Of a stretch of DNA of 64,000 nucleotides, positions 45,716-56,152 are shown in pieces (position 1 is the stretch's first letter; each line of letters begins with the position of its first letter). Made by a program: the position numbers and the translations under genes. Location of the stretch: NCBI RefSeq assembly GCF_019145435.1, contig NZ_JAHSTS010000002.1, positions 558,001 through 622,000 on the forward strand. Reading direction: 5' to 3'. Below the pieces are notes generated by a model. That model was given only the letters and a program-made list of their open reading frames with translations. It had not been told where the DNA came from and did not search any database. The DNA comes from Pseudomonas ekonensis. GTDB lineage: Bacteria; Pseudomonadota; Gammaproteobacteria; Pseudomonadales; Pseudomonadaceae.

Positions 45716-48085
45716 TCAAGCCTGGCCTTCGGCGAGGAAGAACCAGGTTTCCAGCACGGTGTCCGGGTTCAGCGACACGCTTTCGATGCCCTGCTCCATC
45801 AGCCACTTGGCCAGGTCCGGGTGGTCCGACGGGCCCTGACCGCAGATGCCGATGTACTTGCCGGCCTTGTTGCACGCGGCGATGGCGTTGGCCAGCAGCT
45901 TCTTGACCGCCGGGTTACGCTCGTCGAACAGGTGGGCGATGATGCCGGAGTCCCGGTCCAGGCCCAGGGTGAGCTGGGTCAGGTCGTTGGAACCGATCGA
46001 GAAGCCGTCGAAGAATTCGAGGAACTCTTCGGCCAGGATGGCGTTGGACGGCAGCTCGCACATCATGATCACGCGCAGGCCGTTGTCGCCGCGGGCCAGA
46101 CCGTTTTCGGCCAGCAGTTCGACGACTTGAGAGGCTTCGCCCAGGGTGCGCACGAACGGCACCATGATCTCGACGTTGGTCAGGCCCATCTCGTTGCGCA
46201 CGCGCTTGAGCGCACGGCACTCGAGCTCGAAGCAGTCGCGGAACGATTCGCTGATGTAGCGCGAAGCGCCGCGGAAGCCCAGCATCGGGTTCTCTTCTTC
46301 CGGCTCGTAGAGCTTGCCGCCGATCAGGTTGGCGTATTCGTTGGACTTGAAGTCCGACAGGCGCACGATGACCTTCTTCGGATAGAACGCCGCCGCCAGG
46401 GTGCTGATGCCCTCGACCAGTTTTTCGACATAGAAGCCGACCGGATCGTTGTAACCGGCGATACGCTTGTCGACGCTTTCCTTGATGTCCGGCGGCAGGC
46501 CGTCGTAGTTCAGCAGCGCTTTAGGGTGCACGCCGATCATGCGGTTGATGATGAACTCCAGACGGGCCAGGCCCACACCGGCGTTCGGCAGCTGTGCGAA
46601 GTCGAAGGCGCGGTCCGGGTTGCCGACGTTCATCATGATCTTGAACGGCAGCTCCGGCATGGCGTCCACGGAGTTCTTCTTGACGTCGAAGCCCAGCTCG
46701 CCTTCGAAGATGTAGCCGGTGTCGCCTTCGGCGCAGGACACGGTCACGCCCTGGCCGTCCTTGAGCAGTTGGGTGGCGTTGCCGCAGCCCACCACCGCCG
46801 GGATGCCCAGCTCACGGGCGATGATCGCCGCGTGGCAGGTGCGGCCGCCGCGGTTGGTGACGATGGCGCTGGCGCGCTTCATGACCGGTTCCCAGTCCGG
46901 GTCGGTCATGTCGGAGACCAGCACGTCACCGACCTGGACCTTGTCCATCTCGGACACGTCCTTGATGATCCGCACCTTGCCGGCGCCGATGCGCTGGCCG
47001 ATGGCGCGGCCTTCCACCAACACGGTGCCGGTTTCCTTGAGCAGGTAACGTTCCATGACGTTGGCCTGGGTGCGGCTCTTCACGGTTTCCGGACGGGCCT
47101 GCACGATGTACAGCTTGCCGTCGTCACCGTCCTTGGCCCACTCGATGTCCATCGGGCAGCCGTAGTGCTTCTCGATGATCATCGCCTGCTTGGCCAGCTC
47201 GCTGACTTCGGCGTCGCTCAGGCAGAAACGCGCGCGGTCGGCCTTGTCGACATCGACGGTCTTGACCGAACGGCCGGCCTTGGCCTCGTCGCCGTAGATC
47301 ATCTTGATCGCCTTGCTGCCCAGGTTGCGGCGCAGGATCGCCGGACGGCCGGCCGAGAGCGTGCCCTTGTGGACGTAGAACTCGTCCGGGTTCACCGCGC
47401 CCTGCACGACGGTTTCGCCCAGGCCGTAGGCGCCGGTGATGAACACCACGTCACGGAAACCGGACTCGGTGTCGAGGGTGAACATCACGCCGGCGGTGCC
47501 GGTCTCCGAACGCACCATGCGCTGCACGCCGGCCGACAGGGCGACCAGCTTGTGGTCGAAGCCCTGGTGCACGCGGTAGGAGATCGCACGGTCGTTGAAC
47601 AGCGAAGCGAACACCTCTTTGGCGGCGCGGATCACGTTGTCCACGCCACGGATGTTCAGGAAGGTTTCCTGCTGGCCGGCGAAGGAAGCGTCCGGCAGGT
47701 CTTCGGCGGTGGCGGAGGAACGCACGGCCACGGCCACGTCAGGATTGCCGGCCGACAGCGCGGCGAACGCGGTGCGGATCTCGGCATTCAGCTTTTCGGG
47801 GAATTCGGCTTCCATGATCCATTGGCGGATCTGGGCGCCGGTCTTGGCCAGCGCATTGACGTCGTCGACGTCGAGCGCGTCGAGGGCTTCGTGGATCCGG
47901 TCGTTCAGACCGCTCAGTTCCAGGAAATCGCGATAGGCCTGGGCGGTGGTGGCGAAGCCGCCGGGAACGGAAACGCCGGCGCCTGCCAGGTTGCTGATCA
48001 TCTCGCCCAGGGATGCGTTCTTGCCCCCCACATGCTCAACATCGTGTTTGCCGAGCTTATCGAGGGAAACTACGTACTCTACCAA
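45716..48085 (-). CDS. ppsA: Phosphoenolpyruvate synthase
   Basis: 789 aa with a TTG start at 48085 (giving [20 protein letters not shown]), preceded at good spacing by GGAGAG. Converts pyruvate and ATP to PEP, AMP and phosphate in gluconeogenesis. N-terminal ATP-grasp-like domain ([30 protein letters not shown]), phospho-histidine swivelling domain [21 protein letters not shown]-terminal PEP-binding barrel ending with the conserved cysteine in [14 protein letters not shown]. Divergent from ppsR. Confidence 0.97.
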   Translation of the reverse strand: MVEYVVSLDKLGKHDVEHVGGKNASLGEMISNLAGAGVSVPGGFATTAQAYRDFLELSGLNDRIHEALDALDVDDVNALAKTGAQIRQWIMEAEFPEKLNAEIRTAFAALSAGNPDVAVAVRSSATAEDLPDASFAGQQETFLNIRGVDNVIRAAKEVFASLFNDRAISYRVHQGFDHKLVALSAGVQRMVRSETGTAGVMFTLDTESGFRDVVFITGAYGLGETVVQGAVNPDEFYVHKGTLSAGRPAILRRNLGSKAIKMIYGDEAKAGRSVKTVDVDKADRARFCLSDAEVSELAKQAMIIEKHYGCPMDIEWAKDGDDGKLYIVQARPETVKSRTQANVMERYLLKETGTVLVEGRAIGQRIGAGKVRIIKDVSEMDKVQVGDVLVSDMTDPDWEPVMKRASAIVTNRGGRTCHAAIIARELGIPAVVGCGNATQLLKDGQGVTVSCAEGDTGYIFEGELGFDVKKNSVDAMPELPFKIMMNVGNPDRAFDFAQLPNAGVGLARLEFIINRMIGVHPKALLNYDGLPPDIKESVDKRIAGYNDPVGFYVEKLVEGISTLAAAFYPKKVIVRLSDFKSNEYANLIGGKLYEPEEENPMLGFRGASRYISESFRDCFELECRALKRVRNEMGLTNVEIMVPFVRTLGEASQVVELLAENGLARGDNGLRVIMMCELPSNAILAEEFLEFFDGFSIGSNDLTQLTLGLDRDSGIIAHLFDERNPAVKKLLANAIAACNKAGKYIGICGQGPSDHPDLAKWLMEQGIESVSLNPDTVLETWFFLAEGQA

Positions 48086-48286
48086 GGTGATCTCTCCACT
48101 AACTGTGTTGGAAAAGCTCAGAAACCGGCGGCTCGGGGGAGCGTCGGCCGGCTGTATGGCCTGGACCTGGAAAATAAGTGAGAATGCGGGCCGATGGCGG
48201 CCGGCAAACCGCGCCTATCATATCCAAGAATCAAGCGTCCTGTGTGGCGAATGACGCAGGACACTCACTTAAGGTCCAGGGTGCAC

Positions 48287-49105
48287 ATGAAACGATCCGC
48301 TTTCTTCATCTCCGATGGCACCGGCATCACCGCCGAAACCCTGGGTCAAAGCCTTCTGGCGCAGTTCGAAAACATTACCTTCAGCAAACTCACGCGGCCC
48401 TACATCGACACCGTCGAAAAGGCGCGGGCCATGGTACAGCAAATCAACAAGGCCGCCGAAGCGGACGGCCTGCGGCCGATCATCTTCGACACCATCGTCA
48501 ACCAGGACATCCGTGAGATCCTGGCCACGTCCAATGGTTTCATGATCGACATCTTCTCGACCTTCCTGGCGCCGCTCGAACAGGAACTGACCGAGCATTC
48601 TTCCTACACCGTCGGCAAGTCCCACTCCATCGGCCACAACTCCAACTACATGGAGCGCATCGAGGCGGTGAACTTCGCCCTGGACAACGACGACGGCGCC
48701 CGCACGCATTATTACGACAAGGCGGACCTGATCCTAGTGGGCGTGTCGCGCTGCGGCAAGACGCCGACGTGTCTGTACATGGCCATGCAGTTCGGCATCC
48801 GCGCCGCCAACTATCCGCTGACCGAGGACGACATGGAGCGCCTGCAACTGCCGGCCGCCCTGCGCGCCCACCAGCACAAGCTGTTCGGCCTGACCATCGA
48901 CCCGGACCGCCTCACCGCGATCCGCAACGAGCGCAAGCCCAACAGCCGCTATTCGAGCTACGCCCAGTGCGAGTTCGAAGTGCGCGAGGTGGAAAACCTG
49001 TTCCGCCGCGAGAACATCCCGCACATCAACTCCACGCATTTCTCGGTGGAAGAGATCTCGGCCAAGATCCTGGTGGAGAAAGGCGTCGAGCGGCGCTTCA
49101 AGTAA
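48287..49105 (+). CDS. ppsR: PEP synthase regulatory protein (kinase/pyrophosphorylase)
   Basis: 272 aa from ATG 48287 ([20 protein letters not shown]). DUF299-family enzyme with the P-loop-like [17 protein letters not shown]; it inactivates and reactivates PpsA by ADP-dependent phosphorylation and phosphate-dependent removal on the catalytic region. It faces ppsA across 201 bp that contain no gene and must hold both promoters. Followed by a heptamer repeat tract. Confidence 0.96.
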   Translation: MKRSAFFISDGTGITAETLGQSLLAQFENITFSKLTRPYIDTVEKARAMVQQINKAAEADGLRPIIFDTIVNQDIREILATSNGFMIDIFSTFLAPLEQELTEHSSYTVGKSHSIGHNSNYMERIEAVNFALDNDDGARTHYYDKADLILVGVSRCGKTPTCLYMAMQFGIRAANYPLTEDDMERLQLPAALRAHQHKLFGLTIDPDRLTAIRNERKPNSRYSSYAQCEFEVREVENLFRRENIPHINSTHFSVEEISAKILVEKGVERRFK

Positions 49106-49109
49106 GGTT

Positions 49110-49222
49110 AGCTGCAAGCTGCAAGCTGCAAGCGGTAAGCGGTAAGCGGTAAGCGGCAAGATTTGAGCGGCAAGTGAGATGGGTGACGTGTTGCTTGCAG
49201 CTCAAGGCTTGCCGCTTGCAGC
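49110..49222. repeat. Seven-base tandem repeat with inverted copies
   Basis: Seven units in tandem at 49110-49158: three AGCTGCA, three AGCGGTA, one AGCGGCA. One more AGCGGCA lies at 49166-49172 and inverted copies (TTGCTTGCAGCT, TTGCCGCTTGCAGCT) fill 49191-49222. The two sides can pair into a long hairpin between convergent ppsR and prpD, so it may end transcription from both. No gene. Confidence 0.85.
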
Positions 49223-49227
49223 TGCCC

Positions 49228-50712
49228 TCACACCACCCACAGGTCGACAAACCGGTTCACCGCCGTCGCCTCCAGCCGCGCCTGATCCCGGCACAACGCA
49301 ACGATCTCCCCGCACCGCTGCCCACTGAACCGCGTCGCCAGGCTGGCCTTGAACTTGTCCTCCAGCAGGGGAATCCCTTCGGCCCGGCGCCGGCGGTGGC
49401 CGATCGGGTATTCCACCCGCACATTGTCGGTGTGGGTGCCGTCCTTGAAGAACACCTGCACCGCATTGGCGATGGAGCGCTTGTCCGCCTCCAGGTACTC
49501 GCGGGTGAAGCGCGGATCCTCGACGATGACCATCTTGTCCCGCAGCTCATCGATGATCGGGTGCGCCGCGTGGAAGCCGTCCTCGTAGTGCTCGGCCACC
49601 AGGTCGCCGAACGCCAGCGGCACGGCGGTCATGTATTGCAGGCAATGGTCGCGGTCGGCGGCGTTGGCCAAAGGGCCGACCTTGGAAATGATGCGGATCG
49701 CCGATTCGTGGGTGGTGATGACGATCCGGTCGATCTCGCGCAGACGGTCGCGCACCTGCGGATGCAGGGTCACGGCGGCTTCGCAGGCGGTCTGCGCATG
49801 GAACTCGGCAGGGAAACTGACCTTGAACAGCACGTTCTCCATCACATAACTGCCGAACGGCCGCGAGAGGCTGAAGGCGCGCCGGTCTTCAGGCTTGAGC
49901 GCCAGATCGTTGTTGGTGTGGCTGAACGACACGTCGTAGAAGCCCCACTGCCGGGCGCTCAGCACGCCGGGGATGCCCATCTCGCCGCGCATCGCGATGT
50001 CGGCCAGCCGGACGCCCCGGCTCGACGCGTCCCCCGCCGCCCAGGACTTGCGCGAGCCGGCGTTCGGCGCATGGCGGTAGGTGCGCAATGCCTGGCCGTC
50101 GGCGAAGGCATGGGACAGCGCCGACAGCATCTGCTCGCGGTTGGCGCCCATCAGTTTTGCGCTGACGGCGGTGGAGGCGACTTTCACCAGGATGACGTGA
50201 TCGAGCCCTACGCGGTTGAACGAGTTTTCCAGGGCGATCACGCCCTGGATCTCATGGGCCATGATCATCGCTTCGAGCACCGCACGCATGTCCAGCGGCG
50301 CCTCGCCCCGGGCCAGGCACCGCTGCGACAGGTGATCGGCCACCGCCAGGATGGCGCCGAGGTTGTCCGACGGATGCCCCCATTCGGCGGCCAGCCAGGT
50401 GTCGTTGTAATCCAGCCAACGCACGGCGCAGCCTATGTCCCACGCGGCCTTCACCGGATCGAGCCGATACGGCGTGCCCGGCACCCGCGCGCCGAACGGC
50501 ACGACCGTGCCCTCCACGAGCGGGCCCAGATGCTTGGTGCACTCGGGAAAGCGCAAGGCCAGCAGGCCGCAGCCCAGGGTGTCCATCAGGCAGTGGCGGG
50601 CGGTGTCGAGGGCTTCGGCGGATTCGGCCTTGAAGGTGAGGACGTAGTCGGCGATGTCCTGCAGGACACGGTCGTAGTCGGGGCGGTTGTTCTGGTCGAC
50701 GTTGGCGCTCAT
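49228..50712 (-). CDS. prpD: 2-methylcitrate dehydratase PrpD
   Basis: 494 aa from ATG 50712 ([20 protein letters not shown]), with CGGAGTGAATCGACC upstream. MmgE/PrpD fold; dehydrates 2-methylcitrate to 2-methylaconitate in propionate breakdown. Family segments include [40 protein letters not shown] and [20 protein letters not shown]. It is last in an operon that also has acnD-prpF, which do the same step by another route. Confidence 0.96.
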   Translation of the reverse strand: MSANVDQNNRPDYDRVLQDIADYVLTFKAESAEALDTARHCLMDTLGCGLLALRFPECTKHLGPLVEGTVVPFGARVPGTPYRLDPVKAAWDIGCAVRWLDYNDTWLAAEWGHPSDNLGAILAVADHLSQRCLARGEAPLDMRAVLEAMIMAHEIQGVIALENSFNRVGLDHVILVKVASTAVSAKLMGANREQMLSALSHAFADGQALRTYRHAPNAGSRKSWAAGDASSRGVRLADIAMRGEMGIPGVLSARQWGFYDVSFSHTNNDLALKPEDRRAFSLSRPFGSYVMENVLFKVSFPAEFHAQTACEAAVTLHPQVRDRLREIDRIVITTHESAIRIISKVGPLANAADRDHCLQYMTAVPLAFGDLVAEHYEDGFHAAHPIIDELRDKMVIVEDPRFTREYLEADKRSIANAVQVFFKDGTHTDNVRVEYPIGHRRRRAEGIPLLEDKFKASLATRFSGQRCGEIVALCRDQARLEATAVNRFVDLWVV

Positions 50713-50790
50713 GGTCGATTCACTCCGTGAAGTGGTTCGTTGAGGGGCAGACAACTGTCTTGATCCTGCCTGGCGGTGCCTTGGCTGACG

Positions 50791-50814
50791 CCTTCGCGGG
50801 CAAGCCCGCGAAGG
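50791..50814. repeat. REP-like palindrome between prpF and prpD
   Basis: CCTTCGCGGG-CAAG-CCCGCGAAGG is a perfect 10-bp inverted repeat of a common pseudomonad REP class, within the prp operon. Confidence 0.8.
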
Positions 50815-50891
50815 CGGATGTTCAGTCAAAAACCTGATTGAATGACGCACCGCTTTGTCGAGCAACCACCTCCACAGGCACTCCGGTCAGG

Positions 50892-52082
50892 TCAGAAAGC
50901 GTCGCCGGGCACCCGGACGAAACCTTCCATCAAGACCCGCGCGCTGCGGCTCATGATGGCTTTCTTCACGACCCACTCGCCGTTCTCCAGGCTCGCCTCG
51001 GCGCCGACCCGCAGCGTCCCGGACGGATGGCCGAAGCGCACGGAATTGCGCTCGGTGCCGCCGGCCGCCAGGTTCACCAGCGTCCCGGAGATCGCCGCCG
51101 CCGTGCCGATGGCCACGGCCGCCGTGCCCATCATCGCGTGGTGCAGCTTGCCCATGGACAAGGCGCGCACCAGCAGATCGACATCCTCGGCCGCCACTGC
51201 CTTGCCGCTGGACGCCAGGTAATCCGCAGGCCGTGCGACGAACGCCACCTTCGGCGTGTGCTGGCGCTGGGCCGCTTCTTCGAGGCGGGAAATCAGGCCC
51301 ATGCGCAGCGCACCGTGGGCGCGGATGGTCTCGAACATCGCCAACGCCTTCGGGTCGCCGTTGATCGCGCCCTGCAGTTCGGTGCCCTTGTAACCGATGT
51401 CCTCGGCGTTGACGAAAATCGTCGGAATGCCGGCGTTGATCATCGTCGCCTTGAAGGTGCCGACGCCAGGCACTTCCAGGTCGTCGACCAGGTTGCCGGT
51501 GGGGAACATCGAACCGCCGCCGCCCTCTTCTTCCGCCGCCGGATCCATGAACTCCAGCTGCACTTCGGCCGCCGCAAAGGTCACGCCGTCGAGCTCGAAG
51601 TCACCGGTTTCCTGGACTTCGCCGTTGGTGATCGGCACGTGGGCGATGATGGTCTTGCCGATGTTGGCCTGCCACACCCGCACCACCGCCACGCCATTGC
51701 GGGGAATGCGGTCGGGGTCGACCAGGCCGTTGCTGACGGCGAACGAACCGACCGCCGCCGACAGGTTGCCGCAGTTGCCGCTCCAGTCCACGAACGGCTT
51801 GTCGATGGCGACCTGGCCGAACAGGTAATCGACGTCGTGGTCGGCCTTGATGCTCTTGGACAGGATCACGGTCTTGCTGGTGCTCGACGTCGCGCCGCCC
51901 ATGCCGTCGATCTGTTTCTCGTAGGGGTCGGGGCTGCCGATCACCCGCAGCAGCAAGGCATCGCGGGCCGGGCCCGGCACCTGGGCCGCTTCGGGCAGGT
52001 CCTGCAGGCTGAAGAACACGCCCTTGCTGGTGCCGCCGCGCATGTAGGTGGCGGGGATCTTGATCTGTGGTGCGTGAGCCAT
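50892..52082 (-). CDS. prpF: 2-methylaconitate cis-trans isomerase PrpF
   Basis: 396 aa. AcnD-accessory (DUF453) protein: MRGGTSKGVFF near the N-terminus, DGMGGATSSTSKTVIL and WSGNCGNLSAAVGSFAV are the family's conserved segments. Isomerises the trans product of AcnD to cis-2-methylaconitate so that aconitase can continue. It begins 54 bp after acnD. Confidence 0.96.
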   Translation of the reverse strand: MAHAPQIKIPATYMRGGTSKGVFFSLQDLPEAAQVPGPARDALLLRVIGSPDPYEKQIDGMGGATSSTSKTVILSKSIKADHDVDYLFGQVAIDKPFVDWSGNCGNLSAAVGSFAVSNGLVDPDRIPRNGVAVVRVWQANIGKTIIAHVPITNGEVQETGDFELDGVTFAAAEVQLEFMDPAAEEEGGGGSMFPTGNLVDDLEVPGVGTFKATMINAGIPTIFVNAEDIGYKGTELQGAINGDPKALAMFETIRAHGALRMGLISRLEEAAQRQHTPKVAFVARPADYLASSGKAVAAEDVDLLVRALSMGKLHHAMMGTAAVAIGTAAAISGTLVNLAAGGTERNSVRFGHPSGTLRVGAEASLENGEWVVKKAIMSRSARVLMEGFVRVPGDAF

Positions 52083-52136
52083 GGTGCTCCTTAATCGCCG
52101 GCGCGGACCGTTTGGCCCGCGCCGGCACAGCGTGGA

Positions 52137-54746
52137 TTAGACGGCGACCGCCGATTCTTCGAGGAAGTCCTGGGCAAAGCGCTGCAGCACGCCGCCGGCC
52201 TCGTAGATCGACACTTCTTCGGCGGTGTCGAGGCGGCAGGTCACCGGCACCTCGACGCGTTCGCCGTTCTTGCGGTGGATCACCAGCGTCAGGTCGGCGC
52301 GCGGCGTGCGGTCGCCGATCACGTCGTAGGTCTCGCTGCCGTCGATGCCCAGGGTCTTGCGGTCGGTGCCCGGCTTGAACTCCAGCGGCAGCACGCCCAT
52401 GCCCACCAGGTTGGTGCGGTGGATGCGCTCGAAGCCTTCGGCGACGATCGCCTCGACCCCGGCCAGCCGCACGCCCTTGGCCGCCCAGTCACGGGACGAG
52501 CCCTGGCCGTAGTCGGCGCCGGCGATGATGATCAGCGGCTGCTTGCGGTCCATGTAGGTCTCGATGGCTTCCCACATGCGCATCACCTTGCCTTCCGGCT
52601 CCACCCGGGCCAGCGAGCCCTGCTTGACCTTGCCGTTCTCCTGCACCATTTCGTTGAACAGTTTCGGGTTGGCGAAGGTCGCGCGCTGGGCGGTGAGGTG
52701 GTCGCCGCGGTGGGTCGCGTAGGAGTTGAAGTCCTCCTCCGGCAGGCCCATTTTCGCCAGGTATTCGCCGGCGGCGCTGTCGAGCATGATCGCGTTGGAC
52801 GGCGACAGGTGGTCGGTGGTGATGTTGTCCGGCAGCACCGCCAGCGGGCGCATGCCCTTGAGCGGCCGGGCCCCGGCCAGCGCGCCTTCCCAGTACGGCG
52901 GACGGCGGATGTAGGTGCTCATCTCGCGCCAGTCGTACAGCGGCGCGACCTTGGGGCCGGTGTCTTCGTGGATCGCGAACATCGGGATGTAGACCTGGCG
53001 GAACTGCTCAGGCTTCACCGCCGCCTTGACCACCGCTTCGATCTCTTCGTCGCTCGGCCAGATGTCCTTCAGACGGATTTCCTTGCCGTCGGCCACGCCC
53101 AGCACGTCTTTCTCGATGTCGAAACGGATGGTGCCGGCGATGGCATACGCGACCACCAGCGGCGGCGAGGCGAGGAATGCCTGCTTGGCGTACGGGTGGA
53201 TCCGCCCGTCGAAGTTGCGGTTGCCCGAGAGCACGGCGGTGGCGTACAGGTCACGGTCGATGATTTCCTGCTGGATCACCGGATCCAGCGCACCGGACAT
53301 GCCGTTGCAGGTGGTGCAGGCGAACGCCACGACGCCGAAGCCGAGCTGCTCCAGCTCCTTGCCCAGCCCCGCTTCCTCCAGGTACAGCGCCACGGTCTTG
53401 GAGCCCGGCGCCAGCGACGACTTGACCCACGGCTTGCGGGTCAGCCCCAGCCGGTTGGCGTTGCGCGCCAGCAGGCCGGCGGCGATCACGTTGCGCGGGT
53501 TGCTGGTGTTGGTGCAACTAGTGATGGCGGCGATGATCACCGCGCCGTCGGGCATTTGCCCCGGCACGTCGTCCCACTGCCCGGAGATGCCCTTGGCCGC
53601 CAGGTCCGCCACCGCCACGCGGGCGTGGGGGTTGCTCGGGCCGGCCATGTTGCGCACCACCGAAGACAGGTCGAAGCTCAGGCTGCGCTCGTATTGCGCG
53701 CCCTTGAGGCTGTCGGCCCACAGGCCGGTGGTGCGGGCGTAGTTCTCGACCAGTTGCACCTGCTCGTCGTCGCGGCCGGTGAGCTTGAGGTAGTCGATGG
53801 TCTGCCGGTCGATGTAGAACATCGCCGCCGTGGCGCCGTATTCCGGGGCCATGTTGGAAATGGTTGCGCGGTCGCCCAGGGTCAGGGCCGAAGCGCCCTC
53901 GCCGAAGAACTCCAGCCACGCGCCGACGACCTTCTGCTTGCGCAGGTATTCGGTCAGCGCCAGCACCATGTCGGTGGCGGTGATGCCCGGCTGCAGCTTG
54001 CCGGTCAGTTCGACGCCGACGCTTTCCGGCAGGCGCATCCACGAGGCGCGGCCGAGCATCACGCTTTCGGCCTCAAGGCCGCCCACGCCGATGGCGATCA
54101 CGCCCAGCGCATCGACGTGCGGGGTGTGGCTGTCGGTGCCGACGCAGGTGTCGGGAAACGCCACGCGCTTTCCGTTTTCATCGGGGCGCACCTGAATCAC
54201 CGGGGACATTTTCTCCAGGTTGATCTGGTGCATGATGCCGTTGCCCGGCGGGATCACGTCGACGTTCTTGAACGCCTTCTTGGTCCAGTTGATGAAGTGG
54301 AAACGGTCTTCGTTGCGGCGGTCTTCGATGGCGCGGTTCTTCTCGAACGCCTGGGCGTCGAACCCGCCCGCCTCCACCGCCAGCGAGTGGTCGACGATCA
54401 GTTGGGTCGGCACCACCGGGTTGACCTGCGCCGGGTCGCCGCCCTGCCGGGCGATCGCGTCGCGCAGGCCGGCCAGGTCCACCAGCGCGGTCTGGCCGAG
54501 GATGTCGTGGCACACCACGCGGGCCGGGAACCACGGGAAGTCGAGATCGCGCTTGCGCTCGATCAGTTGCTTGAGCGAATCGGTGAGCGTGGCCGGGTCG
54601 CAGCGGCGCACCAGGTTTTCCGCCAGCACCCGGGAGGTGTACGGCAGGGTGTCGAAGCTGCCGGGCTGGATCGCCTCGACCGCGGCGCGGACATCGAAGT
54701 AGTCCAGGGCGGTGCCGGGGAGCGGTTTACGAAATTGTGTGTTCAT
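52137..54746 (-). CDS. acnD: 2-methylcitrate dehydratase, Fe-S (AcnD)
   Basis: 869 aa aconitase-family enzyme: TSCTNTSNPRNVIAAGLLAR and ACTTCNGMSGALDP carry the three 4Fe-4S cysteines; substrate-site segments VGTDSHTPHVDALGVIAIGV and GADYGQGSSRDWAAKGVRLA are intact. Makes 2-methyl-trans-aconitate, used with PrpF. Lies between prpC (with a REP pair in the gap) and prpF. Confidence 0.96.
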   Translation of the reverse strand: MNTQFRKPLPGTALDYFDVRAAVEAIQPGSFDTLPYTSRVLAENLVRRCDPATLTDSLKQLIERKRDLDFPWFPARVVCHDILGQTALVDLAGLRDAIARQGGDPAQVNPVVPTQLIVDHSLAVEAGGFDAQAFEKNRAIEDRRNEDRFHFINWTKKAFKNVDVIPPGNGIMHQINLEKMSPVIQVRPDENGKRVAFPDTCVGTDSHTPHVDALGVIAIGVGGLEAESVMLGRASWMRLPESVGVELTGKLQPGITATDMVLALTEYLRKQKVVGAWLEFFGEGASALTLGDRATISNMAPEYGATAAMFYIDRQTIDYLKLTGRDDEQVQLVENYARTTGLWADSLKGAQYERSLSFDLSSVVRNMAGPSNPHARVAVADLAAKGISGQWDDVPGQMPDGAVIIAAITSCTNTSNPRNVIAAGLLARNANRLGLTRKPWVKSSLAPGSKTVALYLEEAGLGKELEQLGFGVVAFACTTCNGMSGALDPVIQQEIIDRDLYATAVLSGNRNFDGRIHPYAKQAFLASPPLVVAYAIAGTIRFDIEKDVLGVADGKEIRLKDIWPSDEEIEAVVKAAVKPEQFRQVYIPMFAIHEDTGPKVAPLYDWREMSTYIRRPPYWEGALAGARPLKGMRPLAVLPDNITTDHLSPSNAIMLDSAAGEYLAKMGLPEEDFNSYATHRGDHLTAQRATFANPKLFNEMVQENGKVKQGSLARVEPEGKVMRMWEAIETYMDRKQPLIIIAGADYGQGSSRDWAAKGVRLAGVEAIVAEGFERIHRTNLVGMGVLPLEFKPGTDRKTLGIDGSETYDVIGDRTPRADLTLVIHRKNGERVEVPVTCRLDTAEEVSIYEAGGVLQRFAQDFLEESAVAV

Positions 54747-54816
54747 CGGTCAGGACTCGGGGCACGGTAGTTTCAAAGGGTGAGCTGGACACTGATCTTG
54801 AAATTCAAACCAAACC

Positions 54817-54908
54817 CTGTGGGAGCTGGCTTGCCAGCGATAGCGGTGGGTCAGTCGACATCGATGTTGGATGTGGCTCAGTCATCGCTGGCAAGCCAGC
54901 TCCCACAG
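54817..54908. repeat. REP doublet (inverted pair) between prpC and acnD
   Basis: CTGTGGGAGCTGGCTTGCCA plus GCGAT at 54817-54841 faces its inverted copy at 54884-54908. Same class as at 14215 and 16578. Inside the prp operon. Confidence 0.9.
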
Positions 54909-54950
54909 GGGCCTCGGTGAACCTCTGGATCAGTGTTCAGCCATCACCAT

Positions 54951-56078
54951 TCAGCGACGTTCGATTGGCACGAACTTGCGCTGTTCGACGCCGGTGTACT
55001 CGGCGCTCGGTCGGATGATGCGGTTGTTGGCGCGCTGCTCGAACACGTGCGCCGCCCAGCCGGTCAGGCGCGAGCAGACGAAGATCGGGGTGAACAGCTT
55101 GGTCGGGATGCCCATGAAGTGGTACGCCGAGGCATGGTAGAAGTCGGCGTTGGGGAACAGCTTCTTCTGCTCCCACATGGTCTTGTCGATGGCCTCGGAG
55201 ACCGGGAACAGCACCTTGTCGCCCACTTCGTCGGCGAGCTTCTTCGACCAGCCCTTGATCACCTCGTTGCGCGGGTCGCTGTCCTTATAGATCGCGTGGC
55301 CGAAGCCCATGATCTTGTCCTTGCGCTCGAGCATGCCGAGGGTGCCTTTGATCGCCTCTTCGGGCGACGAAAAACGCTCGATCATGTCCATCGCCGCTTC
55401 GTTCGCGCCGCCGTGCAGCGGGCCGCGCAGGGAGCCGATGGCCGCCGTCACGCAGGAATACAGGTCCGACAGGGTCGAGGCGCACACGCGGGCGGTGAAG
55501 GTCGAGGCGTTGAATTCGTGCTCGGCGTAGAGGATCAGCGAGACGTTCATCACCTTGACGTGCAGCTCGCTCGGCTTCTTGCCGTGCAGCAGGTGCAGGA
55601 AGTGGCCGCCGATGGACGGCTCGTCGCTCACGCAGTCGATGCGCTTGCCGTCGTGGCTGTAGCGGTACCAGTAGCACATGATCGCCGGGAACGCGGCCAG
55701 CAGGCGGTCGGTCTTGTCGCGCTGCTCGGAGAAGTCCTTCTCCGGCTCGATGTTGCCCAGGAACGAGCAACCGGTGCGCATCACATCCATCGGGTGGGCG
55801 TCGGCGGGAATGCGTTCGAGCACTTCCTTGAGCGCCTGCGGCAGGTCGCGCAGCTTGCTCAGCTTGCCTTGGTAGTCGGCGAGCTGGGCCTGGGTCGGCA
55901 GTTCTCCATAGAGCAGCAGGTACGCCACTTCTTCGAATTGCGCATCCGCCGCCAGTTCACGCACGTCATAGCCGCGGTAGGTCAGGCCGGCACCGGCCTG
56001 GCCCACGGTGGACAGTGCGGTCTGCCCGGCGACCTGGCCCCGGAGCCCGGCGCCGCTGAGTACTTTTGCTTCGGCCAT
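54951..56078 (-). CDS. prpC: 2-methylcitrate synthase
   Basis: 375 aa from ATG 56078 (MAEAKVLSGAGLRGQVAGQT), just after TTGGAGACAGCA. Citrate-synthase fold joining propionyl-CoA and oxaloacetate. Active-site segments: GPLHGGANEAAMDM (histidine) and GFGHAIYKDSDPRNEVIKGW (histidine and arginine). The prpB gene is 74 bp upstream with a REP-like palindrome between. Confidence 0.97.
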   Translation of the reverse strand: MAEAKVLSGAGLRGQVAGQTALSTVGQAGAGLTYRGYDVRELAADAQFEEVAYLLLYGELPTQAQLADYQGKLSKLRDLPQALKEVLERIPADAHPMDVMRTGCSFLGNIEPEKDFSEQRDKTDRLLAAFPAIMCYWYRYSHDGKRIDCVSDEPSIGGHFLHLLHGKKPSELHVKVMNVSLILYAEHEFNASTFTARVCASTLSDLYSCVTAAIGSLRGPLHGGANEAAMDMIERFSSPEEAIKGTLGMLERKDKIMGFGHAIYKDSDPRNEVIKGWSKKLADEVGDKVLFPVSEAIDKTMWEQKKLFPNADFYHASAYHFMGIPTKLFTPIFVCSRLTGWAAHVFEQRANNRIIRPSAEYTGVEQRKFVPIERR

Positions 56079-56115
56079 TGCTGTCTCCAATCTTCTTGAA
56101 TTTGTCTGGGAAACT

Positions 56116-56145
56116 TGCGGGAGCGGGCCTGCCCGCCCCCGCAGG
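56116..56145. repeat. Imperfect palindrome between prpB and prpC
   Basis: TTGCGGGAGCGGGCCTGCCC plus GCCCCCGCAG forms a GC-rich hairpin with a mismatch. It resembles REP elements but is shorter; it may tune mRNA levels across the prpB-prpC border. Confidence 0.55.
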
Positions 56146-56152
56146 ATCTGGT

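Noticed and set aside
44855..48181. 1108-codon plus-strand frame opposite ppsA
   Set aside because: Antisense to ppsA and the hydrolase; no family similarity, and it crosses both genes and their terminator.
49110..49172. Possible CRISPR array
   Set aside because: Repeat unit is 7 bases without spacers; no cas genes. It is a simple tandem repeat.
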